Of a stretch of DNA of 64,000 bases, positions 59,229 through 64,000 are shown one piece after another. This DNA comes from Lingula anatina. Its lineage: Eukaryota; Brachiopoda; Lingulata; Lingulida; Lingulidae. Under the pieces are notes generated by a model, which was not told the DNA's origin, searched no databases, and saw only the letters and a program-made list of their open reading frames with translations. How positions within the stretch are numbered: the stretch's first letter is position 1; each line of letters opens with the position of its first letter. A program made the position numbers and the translations under genes. The DNA lies in the NCBI RefSeq assembly GCF_001039355.2, contig NW_019774624.1, positions 1,003,724 through 1,067,723 on the forward strand. The letters are read 5' to 3'.

Positions 59229-60015
59229 GTTCTTGTTAATCTTCAGTTCTTTGAGAGCTTTCAAACTGTAATAATTAAGAATTTACCTCATACGACGTCT
59301 TTCTCTGTCAAAAACACTATCTGCTTCTTCCTTTGTTCCGCAGCCTTTAGGTAACAATGGCGGTAAAACGCTCGAGCAACGTTCTCGTATTGTGATTGGA
59401 TACTTCACCGGATGTATTTATTAGCCCAATGTAGGATCTGTACAAAAACAAGCACTTCTATTTCATAAATAATTTTTTTAAAACTTTTATTAATTTCATT
59501 ATTTTGATACCAGACTGTATTTTCTATACCAAAAATACCAAATAATACCAAAAATAAAGAAATATTCTCATTTACCCATTATATTCCAATAGGCATGTAT
59601 CAAATCGAAGGACTGATGATTATCAACACTGACATGTAGGACTTTGGTCATTCAGAAGGGCTATCAACAAGAAAGAAAGGGGAGGGAGGTGGGCAGTTAT
59701 GCACGTTGTCGTGAACCCCTTGGATCCCATTAAGCAAAACCCGAAGGTGTATATACTGTACAGGGGTGTACATAAATGAACATTGTACACGTACATCTAC
59801 TAACATGCACTAACGTTAGTTTTACTAGCACTGAATCTGTATAAATATTACATTAATCGTACATGTTTTATGTTTCAATTTGATACATTAGAATGGGCAA
59901 TATTACAATCTACATTAAGCAAACTGTTACAGCCAATAGGGGCCGTGAAGCTGAGATTGAGGGGGTGGGGTAGGGAAAGGGCATCCTCAATCAGAATTAC
60001 TAGTATCTACTGTAA
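59229..60015. other. CREBZF promoter side and intergenic spacer
   Basis: Upstream of CREBZF, including an inverted CCAAT box near 59394. No gene recognised. The first (noncoding) exon of the sulfatase may lie here but is not visible. Confidence 0.4.
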
Positions 60016-60240
60016 GACCCCATTTCCATAGATTTTAGATCGATTTATCCCTGTGGGGAGACTCTCTAGATTACTGTCAGCTTAGCTGGCTTAAGCATCT
60101 GTCCTGCCTACTGAAAGCTGCATGGGGGTAATTAACTATGGTGCGTGCTCGTCTGACTGCAATTTAGCGTGAACCCCCAGGGAGTTAGGTCGATCTAAAT
60201 TTTAATCTCTGGATCGATCTAAATCTCTGGGAATACACCC
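60016..60240 (-). mobile_element. MITE family A, copy 3 (inverted)
   Basis: Inverted relative to copies 1, 2 and 4. Carries GTGAACCCCCAGGGAGTTAG and the AGATCGAT-containing ends. More diverged than copies 2 and 4. Confidence 0.85.
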
Positions 60241-60570
60241 AAAGGCATGACGCTGGATTATTTATCAAAATTGAGGTACCGTACCTGGTGTATACATCAA
60301 TTTCAATATCTTGTGTATAATCTAAATTATTTTTATGACTATACTTCTATTGCTGAGATAATGCACTTAAAAAGTATCCAGTGTCTTATGCCAAATTAAT
60401 TTCCTCATGAGAAAAATCAATTGTTCCCATTCAAGTATTATGCAGCATGATTTTTCTTCGTGTTTTGACATTTTGGATAAATATGTGACAAAATGTGTTT
60501 CTACATTGTATGTCAAAATATTGTTGAATATTTGACATTTAGGATAATGAGAGACACATATGTAGTTATA

Positions 60571-60785
60571 GACCCCATTTCCAGAGATTAGATCGATCTA
60601 CTTTAGATCGACCTAACTCCCTTGGGGTTCACGCTAAATAGCTGTCAGCCGAGCAGACACGAAAGTTAATTACCCCCTTACAGCTTTTAGTAGGCGGGAC
60701 GGACATTTAAGCTGGATTATCTGACAGTAATCTAGTGAGACTCCCCGCGGGGATAGATGGATCTAAAAGCTCTGGGAATACAGCC
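60571..60785 (+). mobile_element. MITE family A, copy 4
   Basis: 215 bp, nearly identical to copy 2 (GACCCCATTTCCAGAGATTA to GGGAATACAGCC). It ends 84 bases before the first coding exon of the sulfatase, with ATA on both sides as a possible target duplication. Confidence 0.9.
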
Positions 60786-60869
60786 ATAGACAAGTTACTA
60801 ATATTTTAAAAGCCGAGCATTTTAATACAAATACCAGTATGCTGAAATATTTTGTTTCATATTTCAGGA

Positions 60870-63022
60870 ATGGATGTCCTACAGTTACTTTCCATCTTTG
60901 TCAGCATCTGTATTGTAAAAGGCAAAGAGAAACTACCAAACATAGTGATATTTCTGGCTGATGATCTTGGAATGGGAGATGTTGGCTGCTTTGGTAACAC
61001 CACCCTGAGCACTCCTCATATTGACAGTATAGCTAGACAAGGGGTAAGGCTAACCCAGCACCTCACTGCGGCACCCACTTGTTCTCCCAGTAGAGCAGCT
61101 CTACTGACAGGAAGGCTGCCAAAAAGATATGGTAGGTAAACCAGGTGTCTGTAGTATACATGTAGATGTTTCACAAAACATTGACAAAATGACTATTTAG
61201 GGTGCATTCCCATAGATTTTAGATCAATCTATCCCCATAGGGAGTCTCACTAGATTACTGTCAGATAATCAGGCTTAAATGTCCGTCCTGCCTACTACAA
61301 GCTGTAAAGGGGTAATTAACTTTCGTGCACGCTCGGCTGACAGCTATTTAGCGTGAACCCCCAGGGAGTTAGGTCGATCTAGTTGAATTCATCTAATCTC
61401 TGGTAATGGGGTCTTAGTCAAAAGCGGTCTTAAGGACCTTAAGGTCTTAAGTTGAGAACTTGTGAAACACAGTTGAGTGGAGTTAAGATTATTTTCAACA
61501 TTGCCTTCACCTATACAGAGTATTTTTCAGGTATCATGGACAATTAATGCCATGATAAATGTAAAAACTGTAAATATTATAGGTTGATTGATCAGACTAG
61601 TTTATTATTTACTCTATTTGCTTTTTCTTAATCTTTCAGGTTTTGATTCTCCATTGAGAATGACTATCATTCCATTTGTGGCCTGCACCTCTGGGTTGCC
61701 TAGTGATGAAGTGACATTTGCAGAAATTGCCAAACAAGCAGGATACAAGACTGCTTTTATTGGTGAGTATTTTGCAAATGTTATAAGCCTGCAAGAAAAA
61801 AAAACAGTTAAAACTTCTGTGCATATTTTGACAAATGTTGCTGTATAGTGTACTGTGTGTTATTGTCAATAAGATAAAGGTTAATTGTATCAAAAGTAGT
61901 CTCTTTAGTTAAATGGACAAGAAGATGTTGGATTTTGTGTAAAACTTCCATCCTGTTTTATCACTCTCTTTTCCCAACCCTGGTAACTTTTTTGTGCTAG
62001 TATCTACATGTACTGTGTGGCTATTATCTATAGGTCCTAATTCACTATGGTATGTAAAAATAATAAGTACAGTATGAGTTAGCAAGGTATAGCATATGAT
62101 GATGTGATGTATGTAAGTATGATGTATGAGTGGATGCCAGGCGCACCTTGCTGACAAGTGTTTAATCTAACTTAATTTTACCAAGACAGTCCAAGAGGCA
62201 TTAAATAATTTGTGGAGTGCATGTATGTGGGATACACCATTTCTGTGATTTAAAAGTTCTTGACATCAGCTGAGATATGAATGAGAAATGTTTTTATTTG
62301 TATGTGATCTTTGTGTATTACAGGCAAGTGGCATGTTGGTACCTACTGTGACAATACAGGGGATCCTTGCCACCATCCACTACGACAAGGATTTGATTAC
62401 TTCTACGGACTACCACTCACCAACCTCAAGGATTTTGGTGATGATGGAAACTCTGTCATTACCACTTTTAGACCAACAGTCAATTATGAGATTGCATTTT
62501 ATTTCTTCATCGCAGTTGCAACAATTGTAATCTTCAAAAGAAAAAATCTGTTGGGTTTTTACACTAGCACAGTTTCAATTATAATTTTAACTGTATTTAT
62601 GCTGTATGTTGTGTTTTTTGTAAACAATATCAAAATGCTCAACAGCATATTGATGAGAAATTATGAAGTCGTAGAACAACCTGTGCACCTGGAGACAATC
62701 ACCAAAAAATTGGTTCAAGATGGACGCCAGTTCCTCCAGGAACAAGCTAAAGGTGACCAGCCATTCTTGCTCTTCATGTCATGGACTCAAGTCCACACTG
62801 CACTGCGTACATCTGAGGAGTTCTATGGTAGCAGTCAGCATGGACTATATGGGGATGCTGTACAGGAGTTAGACTGGGGAGTTGGGCAGGTGCTTGAGAC
62901 ATTAAACACACTTGGGCTCCAGGATAATACTTTCATTTATTTCTCCTCTGACAATGGGGGTCATGTTGAGGAAAAAGGTCTTGATGGGAGCAGGCAAGGA
63001 GGATTTAATGGAATCTACAGAG
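60870..63022 (+). CDS. STS: Steryl-sulfatase-like arylsulfatase, 5' part
   Basis: Three coding exons seen: 60870-61131 (the exon begins at an acceptor near 60868, so a 5' noncoding exon lies upstream), 61640-61762 and 62324-63022; phases agree. About 361 residues; the gene continues beyond the window, as no further exon is visible before 64000. Signal peptide ([13 protein letters not shown]), metal-binding [11 protein letters not shown], formylglycine site [12 protein letters not shown] (Cys becomes formylglycine), GKWHVG, and [10 protein letters not shown]. Two hydrophobic helices ([15 protein letters not shown] and [17 protein letters not shown]) sit between GKWH and the SDNGG block. That hairpin is the hallmark of ER-membrane steryl-sulfatase and its close relatives. 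Substrate, sterol or other aryl sulfate, cannot be decided. No broken or missing key residue seen. Confidence 0.92.
61201..61413 (-). mobile_element. MITE family A, copy 5 (inverted), in sulfatase intron 1
   Basis: Inverted copy with the same ends and central markers (GTGAACCCCCAGGGAGTTAG). TTA occurs immediately at both sides, agreeing with a 3-bp target duplication. Confidence 0.88.
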
Positions 63023-64000
63023 GTATGTATATTTATGTCAGTTATTGGAGATTTTATAATTGAGAGAATATATTTCAGATTATATAATGAGAAATTCGCT
63101 TTACATGAGCAGGGGAAATTGTATTTATGTCTACGGGCATCCATCATGATCATGGCCTTCCTGTGCCTTGATGTGCATTGAAGATTATAGTACTGAACTT
63201 GTTATCATCATTAATCAATATAGGATTTCATTTTAAACCAACTCCTGAAATTATCCAGATTTCCAATTCAATAAAGTCACTGAACATGAAAAAAGGGGGA
63301 GTACTATGAAAATAATTATTATTGATATTTATGAACCCATGTTCTGAATGACCCATGCATTAGATGCTTTAGTGTTGTCATTTAGGATCAATATGGCTTT
63401 TATCTACTGCAAACAGTTGTACCAAAAACATAATACAGTATAATCATTGCAGGATCTGATAATGCCATCTACAGAAATATGAAATAATCTATGCCTCTTT
63501 GCAAGTAACCTGTCACTTCCTCGCCCAGCTTGTAATTTTAATGTAATAAAATAATAGATTTATACAATGTATGTACAGTACTATTTCACATTGGATTTTG
63601 TATTTCAACAGGCTTCTTAGCAGTATAGTGTTTGTGCAGTCTCATAAAAATACTTAAAACAGATTAAATGTGAGAGATATAATACTGATGTCCCACACTA
63701 CTTTAATAGTAGCAAACTACAGCATGGATGACTGTACATTGCATCCTAATGGAAGAATGTAAGGTGGGGTGGGTAGGGGAGGGATTCAGTGTCCTTTCCT
63801 CTTTTTGAAAAATTTCAGATTCAGACCCTACCATTAAAGCCTACAAAAGTCATATTGTCTCACATTTTCTGAAATCTTCACGGACACCTTTTGGATACCA
63901 TGGACCTGGATTCAGCTCATTAGTGATCCAGAAAAAAAGGCCTATTAAAAATGATGGATACAGTAGCATGGGTCAATATACAGCCATATGTAGGCATCTT
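63023..64000 (+). other. Sulfatase intron 3 (start)
   Basis: Begins with the GTATGT donor. No further sulfatase exon (e.g. the expected G.GGWEGG.R.P block) is seen to the window end. Confidence 0.55.

Noticed and set aside
59229-59300. Possible 21-base intron (GTAAAT to TTACAG) upstream of the CREBZF start
   Set aside because: Far too short for an animal spliceosomal intron. A plain 5' UTR with the first ATG at 59228 is simpler.

Overview
This is a stretch of animal (metazoan) nuclear DNA. Protein-coding genes are split by introns with GT..AG borders, the sequence is AT-rich with long intergenic and intronic stretches, and there is much degraded transposon sequence. The gene set fits a bilaterian invertebrate, probably marine: a hedgehog-interacting-protein-like gene, a melatonin-receptor-like GPCR, PPP2R3C, a selenocysteine glutathione peroxidase, a single-unit phospholipase B1-like enzyme, a CREBZF-type bZIP factor and a steryl-sulfatase-like gene. 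The transposon mix (Penelope-like, Ty3/Gypsy, DIRS/Ngaro-like, Polinton-like polymerase, YqaJ nuclease, MITEs) agrees with that. I cannot name the species from sequence alone; a mollusc, other lophotrochozoan or hemichordate would fit.

Layout. 1-10157 (minus): HHIPL-type secreted glucose/sorbosone dehydrogenase-fold gene, leaving the window at its 3' end. Its introns hold a Penelope-like GIY-YIG remnant and MITEs. 10921-11592: a fold-back element. 13277-14251 (plus): intronless melatonin-receptor-like GPCR. 15091-16201: a duplicated non-coding block carrying two datable MITE insertions. 19056-21010 (minus) and 22168-27505 (plus): a C2H2 zinc-finger gene and PPP2R3C, head to head across a compact promoter with an ETS-type site. 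28.2-37.6 kb: a transposon graveyard, almost all readable on the minus strand. 40456-42847 (minus): glutathione peroxidase with an in-frame UGA and a well-paired SECIS element in its 3' UTR. 43906-54313 (minus): membrane-anchored phospholipase B1-like gene with a pair of homologous, mutually exclusive exons and a separate 1-kb duplicated block next to an N that looks like an assembly artefact. 58176-59228 (minus): CREBZF-like bZIP gene in one exon. 60870-64000 (plus): 5' half of a steryl-sulfatase-like gene, with MITEs upstream and in intron 1.

The genes do not form one pathway; they are independent housekeeping and signalling genes. The strongest observations are the selenoprotein/SECIS pair, the phase-enforced mutually exclusive exons in the phospholipase gene, the two inverted repeats that share a hammerhead-like core, and the two MITE families whose target sites can be read from an uninterrupted paralogous copy in the same window. 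I found no CRISPR, operon-like or clearly undescribed multi-gene system.
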